A DNA stretch of 64,000 nucleotides. Origin: Streptomyces atratus. Lineage in GTDB: Bacteria; Actinomycetota; Actinomycetes; Streptomycetales; Streptomycetaceae. Below the pieces are notes generated by a model. The model saw only the letters and a program-made list of their open reading frames with translations, had not been told where the DNA came from and did no database searches. The DNA lies in the NCBI RefSeq assembly GCF_014648655.1, contig NZ_BMRN01000032.1, forward strand, positions 1-64,000. Reading direction: 5' to 3'. The position numbers were made by a program, and so were the translations under genes. Of the stretch, positions 33,792 to 43,345 are shown piece by piece (within the stretch, counting starts at the first letter, position 1; each line of letters starts with the position of its first letter).

Positions 33792-34585
33792 CCACCACCG
33801 TCCCCACCTCCGAGCCCACCCCCACCCCCACGTCCACCTCAGCCGCCTTTGCTGCCCGGGTCGTCGACGCAGTGAAGCTCTACGGCACCGGCGACACCCG
33901 GGTCAGGGCCCTCGACGGGGTGAGCGTCGACTTTCCGGCCGGCCGCTTCACCGCGATCATGGGGCCCTCCGGCTCCGGCAAATCCACCCTGATGCACTGC
34001 GCGGCGGGACTCGACACCCTCACCTCCGGCTCCGCCTTCATCGGCGACACCGACATCAGCGCCCTCGACGACCGCAGGCTCACCCTGCTGCGCCGGCGGC
34101 GCATCGGCTTCGTCTTCCAGTCCTTCAACCTCCTGCCGACGCTCACCGTCGCCGAGAACATCACCCTCCCTCTGGATCTTGCGGGGGAGCGACCCGACCC
34201 GGAGTGGCTCGACGCACTCGTCGACACCGTTGGACTGCGGGACCGGCTGCACCACCGGCCCGGCGAACTGTCCGGCGGACAGCAGCAGCGGGTGGCGGTG
34301 GCGCGGGCCTTCGCGGGCAGTCCCGATGTCGTCTTCGCCGACGAACCGACCGGCAACCTCGACTCCCGTTCCGGCCAGGAGGTGCTCTGGTTGCTCGGCC
34401 GAACCGTCCGGCAGGCTGCCCGCACGGTCGTCATGGTCACCCATGACCCGGTCGCCGCGGCCCACGCCGACGAGGTCGTCTTCCTCGCCGACGGCAGGCT
34501 CGTCGACCGGATGTCCGAGCCCACGGCGGAGCGCGTGCTCGACCGCTTCAAGTCCTTCGCCCCTCACCCGTCACGCAGGCGGTGA
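33788..34585 (+). CDS. ABC transporter ATP-binding protein (MacB/LolD type)
   Basis: The product is 265 residues. It has Walker A MGPSGSGKSTL, Q-loop FVFQSFNLLPTLTVAENI, the signature LSGGQQQRVAVARAF, and Walker B VVFADEPTGNLDSRSG, all as in the MacB/FtsE-like subfamily that pairs with FtsX-type permeases. The N-terminal 25 residues are a Thr/Pro/Ser-rich extension. It is operonic with the permease 4 bp downstream and probably drives export or envelope remodelling rather than uptake. Confidence 0.93.
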   Translation: MTTTVPTSEPTPTPTSTSAAFAARVVDAVKLYGTGDTRVRALDGVSVDFPAGRFTAIMGPSGSGKSTLMHCAAGLDTLTSGSAFIGDTDISALDDRRLTLLRRRRIGFVFQSFNLLPTLTVAENITLPLDLAGERPDPEWLDALVDTVGLRDRLHHRPGELSGGQQQRVAVARAFAGSPDVVFADEPTGNLDSRSGQEVLWLLGRTVRQAARTVVMVTHDPVAAAHADEVVFLADGRLVDRMSEPTAERVLDRFKSFAPHPSRRR

Positions 34586-34589
34586 CGAC

Positions 34590-37160
34590 ATGACCAGCAC
34601 CCGGGCCTCCGTACGCCTCAGCATCTCCTCGCTCCGCGCCCACAAGCGCCGCTTCGCCGGTACGTTCGTCGCCGTACTGCTCGGCGTCGCGTTCCTCACC
34701 GGGACGCTCGTCATGGGCGACACGCTCCGCGCGAGCTTCGACACCATGTTCGGCAACGCCACCGCCGGTACCGATGCCGTCGTGCGCAGCTCCAATGTGG
34801 TCACGGTCGCCGGTGAGTCCCAGGGCACCCGGCAGCCGGTGAGCACCGGTCTCGCGAAGAGGATCGAGCAGACCCCCGGCGTCGCCGCGGCGGCCCCCGA
34901 CATCCAGGGCGCCGGCCAGCTCATCGGCTCCGACGGCAAACCCGTCGGCGGTCAGGGGCCGCCCACTCTCGCCGGCAACTGGATCGACGACCCGAAGCTC
35001 AATCCGTACCGGCTCGCCGCCGGACGCGCCCCGTCCGCGCCCGGTGAGGTCGTCATCAACCGCGGCACCGCCGACCGGGGTGGGCTCGGGATCGGCGACA
35101 CGACCGTGCTGCGCACCCCCGACCCCGTGCACGTCACGATCGTAGGACTGGCCACCTTCGGCGGCCAGGACGGCATGGGTCAGGTCACCTACACCGCTAT
35201 GACGCAGGCCGATGCCGAGAAGTACCTCACGCCGAAGCCCGGCGAGGCATCGACCATCCAGGTGCGCGCAGGCCCCGGCACCAGCCAGCAGGAACTCGTC
35301 GACGCACTGCGCCCTGTACTGCCCAAGGGCGTCGAGGCCATCACCGGACAGGCATCGGCCGCCGAGAACCGGGACATGATCTCCGGTGCCTTCCTCAGCG
35401 TGTTCACCACACTGCTGCTGGTGTTCTCCGGGATCGTGCTGCTGGTCGCCACCTTCTCCATCCACAACACCTTCGCGATCGTCGTCGCCCAGCGGACCCG
35501 CGAGAACGCCCTGTTGCGCGCCCTCGGCGCCTCCCGCAGGCAGGTCGTCGGCTCGACCCTCGTCGAGGCGGCCGCAGTCGGTGTGATCGCCTCCGCCGCC
35601 GGTCTGGCCGGTGGCATCGGCATCGCTGCCGGACTGCAGGCGCTCTTCCCCGCCGTCGGATTCCCGTTCCCCGAGGGAGCGCTGGTGATCAGCGCCGTTT
35701 CCCTGCTGCTGCCGCTCGCCGTCGGCGTCCTCGTCTGCCTCGGCTCCGCCCTCCTGCCCGCTGTCCGGGCCGGACGCACCGCTCCGCTCGCCGCCCTGCG
35801 CGAGAGCGCGGCCGACGACTCCGCGGCGTCCCGGGCACGTGCCCTCGCCGGGCTCGTGCTGCTGGTGGCCTCCCTCGGCACCATCCTGACCGGCGCCCTG
35901 GCCGATGTGTCCGTCTGGCTGTCGGCCGCCGGTGCGGTGTCGGCACTCGCCGCGTTCGTAGTGCTCGGACCGGTCGCCTCCTCGTACGCCGTTCGGTTCC
36001 TCGGCGCCCCGCTCGACCGGCTGCGCGGTGTCACGGGCCGACTGGCCCGGCGCAACGCCCTGCGCAGCCCCCGGCGGACCGCATCCACCGCGACCGCTCT
36101 GATGATCGGCGTCGCCGTGGTCTCCCTCTTCACCGTCTTCGGCGCCTCCCTGAAGGCGACCATGAACGGGGCGGTCGACCGCTCCTTCGCGGGCGATGTC
36201 GCCATCAGCGCTCCCGCCTTCGGAGCGGGCGGCAGCGGCCTCAGCCCCCGGCTGGCCCCGGCCGTCGACCGGCTGCCGGAGGTCGCGACCGCCGTCGGTC
36301 TCGGCAAGGGGGTCGCGGAGGTCGACGGCGCGGGACGCGCGCTGACCGTCACCGACCCGGCCGCGCTCGGCAGGGTCTTCGACCTCGGCCGGGTCGACGG
36401 ATCGCTGAAGGGGCTGGGCGTGAACGGGATCGCCGTGTCCGACATCGAGGCCGGCAAGCGCGGTCTGCACACCGGCTCCACCGCGCGGCTCGCCTTCACC
36501 GACGGCACGCAGCAGAACTTCACGGTCCGTGCCGTCTACGACCGGTCGGAACTGGCGGGCGACTACGTCATCACCCGCCTGGCCTGGGCCCCGCACCGTG
36601 CACAGGACTCCGACTCGCTGATCGCCGTCTCCTTCAAGCCCGGTGTCGCCACCGCCGTGGGCAAAGCGGCGGTGGCGAAGACAGCGGCTGCGTACGGCAA
36701 CCCGGACGTACAGACCCGCAGCGAGTACGCGCAGTCCTCGGCCGGCGGCATCGACATGATGCTCACACTGGTCTACGCCCTGCTCGCACTCGCCGTACTG
36801 ATCGCGCTGCTGGGCATCGCCAACACGCTGACCCTGGCGCTTCACGAACGCACCAGGGAACTGGGCCTGTTGCGGGCCGTCGGACAGACCAGGAGCCAGC
36901 TGCGGTCCATGGTCCGCTGGGAATCCGTTCTGGTCGCGGCGTTCGGCACGGCGGGCGGCCTGTTGCTCGGCGGCGTCCTCGGCTGGGTGCTGGTCGAGGC
37001 GTCCGTGGGCACGGGCGACACCGCCTTCGCCTTTGCGCTGCCGCCGCTGCGGCTCCTGGTGGTGGCCCTCGTGGGGATCACCGCCGGGGCGCTGGCGGGC
37101 CGGCGGCCCGCCCGCCGGGCGGCACGGCTGGACGTGCTCCGCGCGATCGCCGCCGAATAG
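34590..37160 (+). CDS. ABC transporter permease with two FtsX domains
   Basis: The product is about 856 residues from ATG 34590. The first membrane helix (FAGTFVAVLLGVAFLTGTLV) is followed by a MacB-like periplasmic domain, an FtsX core (LLLVFSGIVLLVATFSIHN, RENALLRALGASRRQVVGS), a second extracytoplasmic domain, and a second FtsX core (ALLALAVLIALLGIANTL, RELGLLRAVGQTRSQLRSM). Gene doubling of FtsX in one chain is usual for this family. The substrate is unknown. The gene is followed by a strong terminator. Confidence 0.92.
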   Translation: MTSTRASVRLSISSLRAHKRRFAGTFVAVLLGVAFLTGTLVMGDTLRASFDTMFGNATAGTDAVVRSSNVVTVAGESQGTRQPVSTGLAKRIEQTPGVAAAAPDIQGAGQLIGSDGKPVGGQGPPTLAGNWIDDPKLNPYRLAAGRAPSAPGEVVINRGTADRGGLGIGDTTVLRTPDPVHVTIVGLATFGGQDGMGQVTYTAMTQADAEKYLTPKPGEASTIQVRAGPGTSQQELVDALRPVLPKGVEAITGQASAAENRDMISGAFLSVFTTLLLVFSGIVLLVATFSIHNTFAIVVAQRTRENALLRALGASRRQVVGSTLVEAAAVGVIASAAGLAGGIGIAAGLQALFPAVGFPFPEGALVISAVSLLLPLAVGVLVCLGSALLPAVRAGRTAPLAALRESAADDSAASRARALAGLVLLVASLGTILTGALADVSVWLSAAGAVSALAAFVVLGPVASSYAVRFLGAPLDRLRGVTGRLARRNALRSPRRTASTATALMIGVAVVSLFTVFGASLKATMNGAVDRSFAGDVAISAPAFGAGGSGLSPRLAPAVDRLPEVATAVGLGKGVAEVDGAGRALTVTDPAALGRVFDLGRVDGSLKGLGVNGIAVSDIEAGKRGLHTGSTARLAFTDGTQQNFTVRAVYDRSELAGDYVITRLAWAPHRAQDSDSLIAVSFKPGVATAVGKAAVAKTAAAYGNPDVQTRSEYAQSSAGGIDMMLTLVYALLALAVLIALLGIANTLTLALHERTRELGLLRAVGQTRSQLRSMVRWESVLVAAFGTAGGLLLGGVLGWVLVEASVGTGDTAFAFALPPLRLLVVALVGITAGALAGRRPARRAARLDVLRAIAAE

Positions 37161-37166
37161 CGCGAC

Positions 37167-37192
37167 AGCGGGGCGCCGGACGGCGCCCCGCT
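37167..37192. terminator. GC-rich hairpin after the ABC operon
   Basis: A perfect 11-bp stem (AGCGGGGCGCC and its complement) with a GGAC tetraloop begins 7 bp after the permease stop. It sits between convergent genes and may stop transcription from both sides. It is followed by a CTTTC stretch on the plus strand but no long T-tract, as is usual in Streptomyces. Confidence 0.8.
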
Positions 37193-37211
37193 CCGCTTTC
37201 CGCCGACTCTG

Positions 37212-37733
37212 CTAGCCGACCACCGACGACCGCGCGACGGAGGGCGTCCTGCTCTCCAGGTACGTGACGGTGTCCGGCTCGAACGGTCCGTCAGTGGTTG
37301 CCCCGTACACCGCGTGCAGCGGCTGTGCGGCGAACAGGGAGGGCGCCGGAAGAGTGAACCAGACAACCTTCCCGGCCCCGCCCCTCGGGCAGACCCCCCA
37401 GCTCTCGCTGACCGCGGCGATCAGCGCGAGCCCGCGCCCCGATGTACTGAACGCAGAGGCCTCGCGCACGGTCGGCAGCCGTGGGTCGTGGTCGTGGACG
37501 GAGACGGTCAGGCGTTCGAGCAGCAACTCGATCTCGACGGTGCATGACTTGTCCGGCTGGGCATGCTGGTGGACATTGGTCAGCAGTTCGGTGACGCCGA
37601 GCGCCGCATGGTCGATCAGAGGATCGAGATGCCAGTAGCGCAGCTGTGCCGAAACGATTCTGCGTACCTGCCCGATCCGCGACGGCAGGGCCTGGAGCTC
37701 CACTGTGCAGTGCCTGCTCGGCTCGCTGATCAC
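37212..37733 (-). CDS. RsbW-like ATP-binding (HATPase) protein
   Basis: The product is 173 residues. The GHKL ATPase N-box is AALGVTELLTNVHQHA, and the G1 region SGRGLALIAAVSESWG completes the nucleotide site, in the layout of serine-kinase anti-sigma factors. Streptomyces carry many of these, each usually pairing with an anti-sigma antagonist or a sigma factor. No partner gene is adjacent. There is no membrane segment. The target is unknown. Confidence 0.82.
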   Translation of the reverse strand: MISEPSRHCTVELQALPSRIGQVRRIVSAQLRYWHLDPLIDHAALGVTELLTNVHQHAQPDKSCTVEIELLLERLTVSVHDHDPRLPTVREASAFSTSGRGLALIAAVSESWGVCPRGGAGKVVWFTLPAPSLFAAQPLHAVYGATTDGPFEPDTVTYLESRTPSVARSSVVG

Positions 37734-37916
37734 GGCTGCGACTCCCCGAAATAGGTCCGGAAGAAGACGAAGGAACGATTCAGCAGATGACTGGCTGCTG
37801 ATTCAGCTCCGGCGGTGCGGATCACAAGGTCACCGCCGGTAAACCATGAGTGACGTGTGACCAATGTCGCTCAGGGGGCACGGCTCCGCAACTCGCGGTG
37901 TACCGGCGGCGCCCCG

Positions 37917-38234
37917 TCAGATCATCCGGCCGCCCGCACTGCGCAGCGTCTCGAGAAATCTGCGGGCCGGCCCGGCCTTGTCCGGACCGTGGTTGCGCTG
38001 CCCCATCGTCAGTCGGTACCGCGTCCCGTTGAGGCGCGCCACGGCCGCACCGGCTCCGGCGAACCACGGCCTGCCCGCGCTCACCGCCCCCACCGGGGCG
38101 CTGTCGATCTCCCGGCCGTAACTGGTCAGCAGAGCCAGCCTGCCGTCCTTGACGATCACCTGCCCCGCCCTCGTGACCGAACGGGCCCACCGCTCGATCC
38201 GTACCCCCGTCGCACTGAACTCCGTTTCCGGCAT
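37917..38234 (-). CDS. hypothetical protein
   Basis: The product is 105 residues from ATG 38234. The beta-rich sequence (GQVIVKDGRLALLTSYGREI, then GTRYRLTMGQRNHG) ends with a short helix. No family motif is recognised, and there is no signal peptide or membrane segment. Coding character is good. It is probably a Streptomyces-conserved small protein of unknown function. Confidence 0.55.
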   Translation of the reverse strand: MPETEFSATGVRIERWARSVTRAGQVIVKDGRLALLTSYGREIDSAPVGAVSAGRPWFAGAGAAVARLNGTRYRLTMGQRNHGPDKAGPARRFLETLRSAGGRMI

Positions 38235-38442
38235 GACTGCTTCGCCCCCTTCGTAACGCTTCTGATGGGCAGTCTGCACAAGCAGGGGCCGACGCGCCAG
38301 GCCGCGTCCCGGGTCGATGTCACAGCTGCCCCGCCCGCCAGGGCCAAGGCAGGGCTATGGACCATCAAAGCGAACATTTGTGCAGGTAGACGGAATATTG
38401 TTGACGGTGGAGAGTGACGGCGACACGAGGAGGAACGCGCTG

Positions 38443-39576
38443 ATGGGCACCGCGATGCACAGAGATGACGGCCGGGCCACGGCGACCATCGACATCGACC
38501 GCTCCGACCCCGAGTACCGGGCCTGGCTCAAGGAAGCCGTACGGAAGGTCCAGGCCGACGCCAATCGCTCCGCCGACACCCATCTGCTGCGCTACCCGCT
38601 GCCCGAGGCGTGGGGCATCGACCTCTACCTCAAGGACGAGTCGACGCACCCCACCGGCAGCCTCAAGCACCGGCTGGCCCGCTCGCTCTTCCTCTACGGG
38701 CTCTGCAACGGCTGGATCCGGCCGGGCAAGCCGGTGATCGAGGCGTCCAGCGGTTCGACGGCCGTCTCGGAGGCGTACTTCGCCAAGCTGATCGGTGTGC
38801 CGTTCATCGCCGTGATGCCCCGCACCACCAGCCCCGAGAAGTGCCGCCTGATCGAATTCCACGGCGGCCGCTGCCACTTCGTCGACGATTCACGGAAGTT
38901 GTACGAGGAGTCCGCCAAGCTCGCCGCCGACACCGGCGGCCACTACATGGACCAGTTCACCTACGCCGAACGGGCCACCGACTGGCGCGGGAACAACAAC
39001 ATCGCCGAGTCGATCTACCAGCAGCTGGGACTGGAGCGCTATCCGGAGCCGACATGGATCGTCGCCACGGCCGGAACCGGCGGCACCTCGGCCACCATTG
39101 CCCGCTACGTGCACTACATGCAGTTCGACACCCGGATCTGTGTGCCCGACCCGGAGAACTCCTGTTTCTTCGACGGCTGGACCCACCACAACCCCCTGGC
39201 CACCAGTGACTGCGGTTCCCGGATCGAGGGGATCGGCAGGCCCAGGATGGAGCCGAGCTTTGTGCCCGGGGCCATCGACCGGATGATGAAGGTGCCGGAC
39301 GCAGCCAGTGTCGCGGCTGTGCGCGCCCTGGAAAAGGCCATCGGCCGGAAGGCGGGCGGCTCCACCGGCACCGGACTGTGGAGCGCGTTCAAACTGGTCG
39401 CCGAAATGGTCGAGCAGGGCAGCGTCGGCAGCATCGTCACCCTGATCTGCGACCCGGGCGACCGTTACCTCGACAAGTACTACTCCGACAGCTGGCTCGC
39501 CGAACAGGGCCTGGACATCGCCCCGTACACGGAAACCATCGAATCCTTCCTGGCCGACGGCAACTGGCCCGGATAG
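38443..39576 (+). CDS. PLP-dependent cysteine synthase-family protein
   Basis: The product is about 377 residues from ATG 38443, with GAGGAGG upstream. It is a fold-type II PLP enzyme: the PLP Lys lies in STHPTGSLKHRLARSL, the substrate loop ASSGSTAVSEAYFAKL takes the place of the usual SSGNTG, and the phosphate-binding Gly loop is ATAGTGGTSATIARYV. The C-terminal DPGDRYLDKYYSDSWL motif resembles the end of actinobacterial cysteine synthase-like proteins. The reaction may be beta-replacement on a serine derivative, but the substrate is not determined. Confidence 0.85.
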   Translation: MGTAMHRDDGRATATIDIDRSDPEYRAWLKEAVRKVQADANRSADTHLLRYPLPEAWGIDLYLKDESTHPTGSLKHRLARSLFLYGLCNGWIRPGKPVIEASSGSTAVSEAYFAKLIGVPFIAVMPRTTSPEKCRLIEFHGGRCHFVDDSRKLYEESAKLAADTGGHYMDQFTYAERATDWRGNNNIAESIYQQLGLERYPEPTWIVATAGTGGTSATIARYVHYMQFDTRICVPDPENSCFFDGWTHHNPLATSDCGSRIEGIGRPRMEPSFVPGAIDRMMKVPDAASVAAVRALEKAIGRKAGGSTGTGLWSAFKLVAEMVEQGSVGSIVTLICDPGDRYLDKYYSDSWLAEQGLDIAPYTETIESFLADGNWPG

Positions 39577-39602
39577 CCCGGACGGAACGCGGCGCACCCG
39601 GT

Positions 39603-39625
39603 CCGCGGCCGCTCTCAGGCCGCGG
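39603..39625. terminator. hairpin between convergent genes
   Basis: An 8-bp perfect stem CCGCGGCC/GGCCGCGG with a 7-base loop lies just after the cysteine synthase-like gene and overlaps the last codons of the convergent START-fold gene. It is a probable bidirectional terminator. Confidence 0.5.
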
Positions 39626-40103
39626 GCCCGGTCAGCAGCCTGTCGAGATTGTGTACCGCGTCCCGGAACGCCCGGCCCACCCCCGGCCGGCCCAGCCGCA
39701 GCGCGAACCGGAAGGGTGCGGAAGCGTCCGCGGCGAACGTCCACTGGACCTGCGTCCCGGTCCCGGCCGGGGTGAGCCGCCACTCCTCCAACAGGGCCCG
39801 CAGGCCAGGGGCGTTCGACTCGTCGACTCGGTAGACGTACCGCTCGCCGGGTTCCGCCGCGATGATCGTCTCGCGCAACACCGTGCCGCCCTTGAGCCGG
39901 ACCTCGCGACCTGCGCCGTCCTCGGTGGGCCGGGCCGCAGTCACCGAGGTGAACCAGCTGGGCCAGCCCGCCACATCATCGGCGAGCGCACGGTAGACCA
40001 CCTCGGGAGGCGCTGACACCTCGGCGGCGAAGACCAGTCGCAGTGGAGCGGACTCGACGAAGTCGAGGTCCACGGAACGGAGTCGGCGCGGCACGGATCG
40101 CAC
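39615..40103 (-). CDS. SRPBCC (START-like) family protein
   Basis: The product is 162 residues from a GTG start. The fold is the helix-grip SRPBCC type: VFAAEVSAPPEVVYRALADD at the N-terminus, GWPSWFTSVTAARPTEDG, the beta-strands YVYRVDESNAPGL and TGTQVQWTFAADASAP, and a long C-terminal helix. Such proteins bind hydrophobic ligands or act as cyclases; no function can be given. It is followed on the same strand by a larger protein with a related domain. Confidence 0.75.
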   Translation of the reverse strand: MRSVPRRLRSVDLDFVESAPLRLVFAAEVSAPPEVVYRALADDVAGWPSWFTSVTAARPTEDGAGREVRLKGGTVLRETIIAAEPGERYVYRVDESNAPGLRALLEEWRLTPAGTGTQVQWTFAADASAPFRFALRLGRPGVGRAFRDAVHNLDRLLTGPAA

Positions 40104-40181
40104 CTCCCGTGCGGTCGGCGGCGGGCGGGGTGGCGCACACCATAACTGACGTATCGTCAGATGTCTTTGTGTGCAAGGGTA

Positions 40182-41693
40182 TTACGTGGCGGAGCGATGC
40201 GGGACCGCCCGTGCAGCGGCGGTGATGTTGCGGGCCATACCGCCGAACACCACCGAATGGAACGGCCACACGCTCCACCAGTAGGCATGTCCGAGCAGTC
40301 CGTGCGGATGGAACAGCGCCCGTTGCCGATAGACCGTCCGCCCCTGCTCGTTCCGGTCCACCGACAGTTCGAGCCAGGCCGGACCGGGCAGCCGCATCTC
40401 CGCGCGCAGCCGCAGCAGCTCACCCGGAACGATCTCCTCCACACGCCAGAAGTCCAGTGAGTCGCCCACCCGCAGCCGCTGCGCGTCCCGCCGCCCGCGC
40501 CGCAGCCCGACGCCACCGACGATCCGGTCGAGCCAGCCCCTCACGGCCCAGGCCAGCGGGAAGGAGTACCAGCCGTTCTCGCCGCCGATGCCCTCGATCA
40601 CCCGCCAGAGCGCGTCCGGCGCCACCGGCACCGTGAGTTCCCGTTCGTCGCTGTAGAGACTGCCGCCGGACCAGTCGGGGTCGGTGGGCAACGGGTCGCT
40701 GGGGGCACCGGGCACCGCCGCGGACGACCAGCGGGTATCGACCCGGGCATCCTTGATCCGCTGGAGCGCCAGCCGCAGCGCCTGATCGAAGCCGATGATG
40801 CCGCCGGCCGGATCGGGTACGTACCGGGCGATGTCGCGCTCGCGGCAGACCACCTCGTGGCGCAGCGACTGAGCCAGCGGCCGGGCGATGGAGGGCGGCA
40901 CCGGTGTCACCAGGCCGATCCAGAGACTGGAGAGTCCCGGGGTGAGCACCGGTACGGGGAGGATCACTCGGTGGGGCAGCCCGGCGACCGCGGCGTACCG
41001 CTGCATCATGTCCCGGTACGTCATGACGTCCGGGCCGCCGATGTCGAACGTACGGTTCACGTCGGCCGGCAGGTGTGCGCATCCGACGAGATACCGCACC
41101 ACGTCCCGTACCGCGATCGGCTGGATCGATGTGCGCACCCAGCTCGGGGTGATCATCACCGGCAGCCGTTCGGTGAGATGACGCAGGATTTCGAACGATG
41201 CCGAGCCCGACCCGATGATGACCGCAGCCCGCAGGACGGCCGTCGGCACCCCGGAATCCAGCAGAATGCGCCCCACCTCGGCCCGCGACCGCAGATGCGG
41301 TGACAGTTCCCGTTCAGGCACCCCGGCCGGAGTGAGCCCGCCGAGGTAGACGATCCGGCCGACCCCCGCCGCCCGTGCCTGGGCACCGAAGACCCGGGCC
41401 GCCTCGCGGTCCGTCTCCTCGAATCCGGGTCCGGAGCCGAGCGCGTGCACCAGGTAGTACGCCACATCCATGTCCCGCATCGCCGCCCGCACCGAGGCGG
41501 CGTCGGAGACATCGCCCTCGACCACTTCGACCCGGTCGGCCCACGGGTGGTCACGCAGTTTCCGCGGGGTCCTGGCCAGTGCGCGCACCCGGTGGCCGGC
41601 GTCGAGGAGTGCGGGCACCAGTCTGCCGCCGATGTACCCGGAAGCACCGGTCACCAGACAACGCAGCGGCGTACCACCGGAGGATTCGGTCAC
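40182..41693 (-). CDS. NAD(P)-binding SDR protein fused to DUF2867 domain
   Basis: The product is about 503 residues from GTG 41693. The N-terminal atypical SDR domain has the NAD(P) motif VTGASGYIGGRLVPALLDAG, then VEVVEGDVSDAASVRAAM and IVYLGGLTPAG. The C-terminal SRPBCC-like DUF2867 half ends WWSVWPFHSVVFGGMARNI. The same fusion is widespread in bacteria, often with an SRPBCC protein beside it, as here. The substrate is unknown; it is cytosolic or peripheral. Confidence 0.85.
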   Translation of the reverse strand: MTESSGGTPLRCLVTGASGYIGGRLVPALLDAGHRVRALARTPRKLRDHPWADRVEVVEGDVSDAASVRAAMRDMDVAYYLVHALGSGPGFEETDREAARVFGAQARAAGVGRIVYLGGLTPAGVPERELSPHLRSRAEVGRILLDSGVPTAVLRAAVIIGSGSASFEILRHLTERLPVMITPSWVRTSIQPIAVRDVVRYLVGCAHLPADVNRTFDIGGPDVMTYRDMMQRYAAVAGLPHRVILPVPVLTPGLSSLWIGLVTPVPPSIARPLAQSLRHEVVCRERDIARYVPDPAGGIIGFDQALRLALQRIKDARVDTRWSSAAVPGAPSDPLPTDPDWSGGSLYSDERELTVPVAPDALWRVIEGIGGENGWYSFPLAWAVRGWLDRIVGGVGLRRGRRDAQRLRVGDSLDFWRVEEIVPGELLRLRAEMRLPGPAWLELSVDRNEQGRTVYRQRALFHPHGLLGHAYWWSVWPFHSVVFGGMARNITAAARAVPHRSAT

Positions 41694-41807
41694 TCGTCCC
41701 AGTCTTCCACCGGACCGCCGTACGGGGCCCGGTGGAGCACTCCGAACGGCGGCACGCGGCCACCCGGTTTCACCGCACCGCCACCGGCCCCGCTCAACCG
41801 CGGCCAC

Positions 41808-42260
41808 CTACGGATGCGACCCCGCCGGACGGTCCAGCATGCCGTCCAGCGCCCGGCCGAAGACCCGGCGGCCTGCTCCGGCGAGCAACGGGTCGGCCCA
41901 CCGCGGCAGCAGCCGGACAGTCAGCTCCTCCACCCACACCACATGCGATCCGGAATCTGTCGGATACACATCGATCGACGCCCGGCCCAGCACCAGCGAA
42001 CCGCGCTTCTCCAGTCGGCACAGCCCCGCACGCCCGGCCGCGGGCGGTGTCCACCGCACCACTTCCATCGGATCGTCGAACCCCAGCGGCCCCACACCCG
42101 TGCGCGCCACGAAAACGGTTCCGATCCGGGTCGTCAGCCCCGTGGGAACGGTGATCGTGGTCAGCGGTACATGCGCCGCGTGCCGCTCCCAGTCCGTCAC
42201 CCGGCGCCAGGACTCGGCTGCGGGCAGGGGCGTGAAGCGCTCGATCCGGAAGACGGCCAC
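41808..42260 (-). CDS. SRPBCC (START-like) family protein
   Basis: The product is 150 residues from ATG 42260. It starts AVFRIERFTPLPAAESWRRV, with VTDWERHAAHVPLTTITV, the pattern of polyketide-cyclase-like SRPBCC proteins, and ends in a C-terminal amphipathic helix. It is a second START-fold gene within 2.5 kb on the same strand. The function is unknown; a ligand-binding role is likely. Confidence 0.75.
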   Translation of the reverse strand: MAVFRIERFTPLPAAESWRRVTDWERHAAHVPLTTITVPTGLTTRIGTVFVARTGVGPLGFDDPMEVVRWTPPAAGRAGLCRLEKRGSLVLGRASIDVYPTDSGSHVVWVEELTVRLLPRWADPLLAGAGRRVFGRALDGMLDRPAGSHP

Positions 42261-42325
42261 AGCGCGATCCTAGGCCGTGTACCGTCCATCGCGAGCTGAG
42301 CGGAAGCCACGTACCGGCCGACGGT

Positions 42326-43216
42326 TCAGGAGTCGGCGTCCGCGATGCGGCCCGTCACCAGCAGGCCCGGAAGATGTTCCTCGATCTCCTCGCGGGCGGC
42401 GGCCGACAGACCCGAGTCCGTCACGAACGTGTCCACCTGCTCCAGAGTCGCGAACGAACTCAGGCCCACCTTGCCCCACTTGGTGTGGTCGGCGACCACC
42501 ACCACACGCCGCGCCGACTGGACGAAACGGCGGTTGGTCTCGGCCTCCGCCAGATTCGGCGTCGACAGACCGGCCTCCACCGAGATCCCGTGCACCCCGA
42601 GGAACAGCACATCGAAGTGGAGCGAGGCGATCGCCTGATCGGCGACCGGGCCGACCAGCGAGTCCGACGGGGTCCGCACCCCACCGGTGAGCACCACCGT
42701 GGCCGCCCCGGTACGCGCCCCGCCCGCAGCCCCCGACCGCTGCGCGGAGTGGAACACATCGGCGACCCGCACCGAGTTGGTCACCACCGTCAGATCCGGT
42801 ACGTCCAGGAGTCGTTGGGCGAGCGCGTACGTCGTCGTACCGCCGGAGAGCGCGATGGCGCTGCCGGGCACGGCCATCGCCGCGGCCGCCCGCGCGATGT
42901 CCTCCTTGGCGGTCAGCTCCAAAGCCGACTTGGCCTCGAAACCGGGCTCGTGCGTGCTGGCCTCGACCACCGGAACCGCCCCGCCGTGCACCTTCTCGAT
43001 CACACCCTGGCGGGCCAGCGCGTCCAGATCCCGGCGGACAGTCATGTCGGAGACGCTCAGCTTGCGGGTCAGCTCATTGACCCGGACCCCGCCACGCCTG
43101 CGTACCTCGTCGAGGATCAGGGCACGCCGCTGCTCCGCGAGCAGGTTCTGATTCTCGCTCAACGCCGGTCCGGTCCTTCCCTCTGGCCGTGCAACAGTCT
43201 CTTCGGACGGGGTCAT
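42326..43216 (-). CDS. DeoR/GlpR-family transcriptional regulator
   Basis: The product is 296 residues from ATG 43216. The DeoR helix-turn-helix is typical (VRVNELTRKLSVSDMTVRRD, LDALARQGVIEKVHGGAV), followed by the sugar-phosphate-binding domain with ALSGGTTTYALAQRL and TVVTNSVRVADVF. It probably senses a phosphorylated sugar. The target is not evident: the divergent neighbour is a membrane hydrolase-like gene. Confidence 0.9.
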   Translation of the reverse strand: MTPSEETVARPEGRTGPALSENQNLLAEQRRALILDEVRRRGGVRVNELTRKLSVSDMTVRRDLDALARQGVIEKVHGGAVPVVEASTHEPGFEAKSALELTAKEDIARAAAAMAVPGSAIALSGGTTTYALAQRLLDVPDLTVVTNSVRVADVFHSAQRSGAAGGARTGAATVVLTGGVRTPSDSLVGPVADQAIASLHFDVLFLGVHGISVEAGLSTPNLAEAETNRRFVQSARRVVVVADHTKWGKVGLSSFATLEQVDTFVTDSGLSAAAREEIEEHLPGLLVTGRIADADS

Positions 43217-43345
43217 CCTGCCACGCGGTGTCGTAGGGCGTCGCACTGGGGAGATTCCGTGAGAGCGGTGCGTGCACCGGCCCTCTTCCCTGATTCTGGT
43301 GACCGTGCATCAGCACCCCCACGACCGAGAGAGCGAGTCACTCCA

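Noticed and set aside
34548..36845. 765-codon minus-strand frame opposite the ABC permease
   Set aside because: It has Gly/Gln/Asp-rich low-complexity translation without hydrophobic or family motifs; the permease frame explains the composition.
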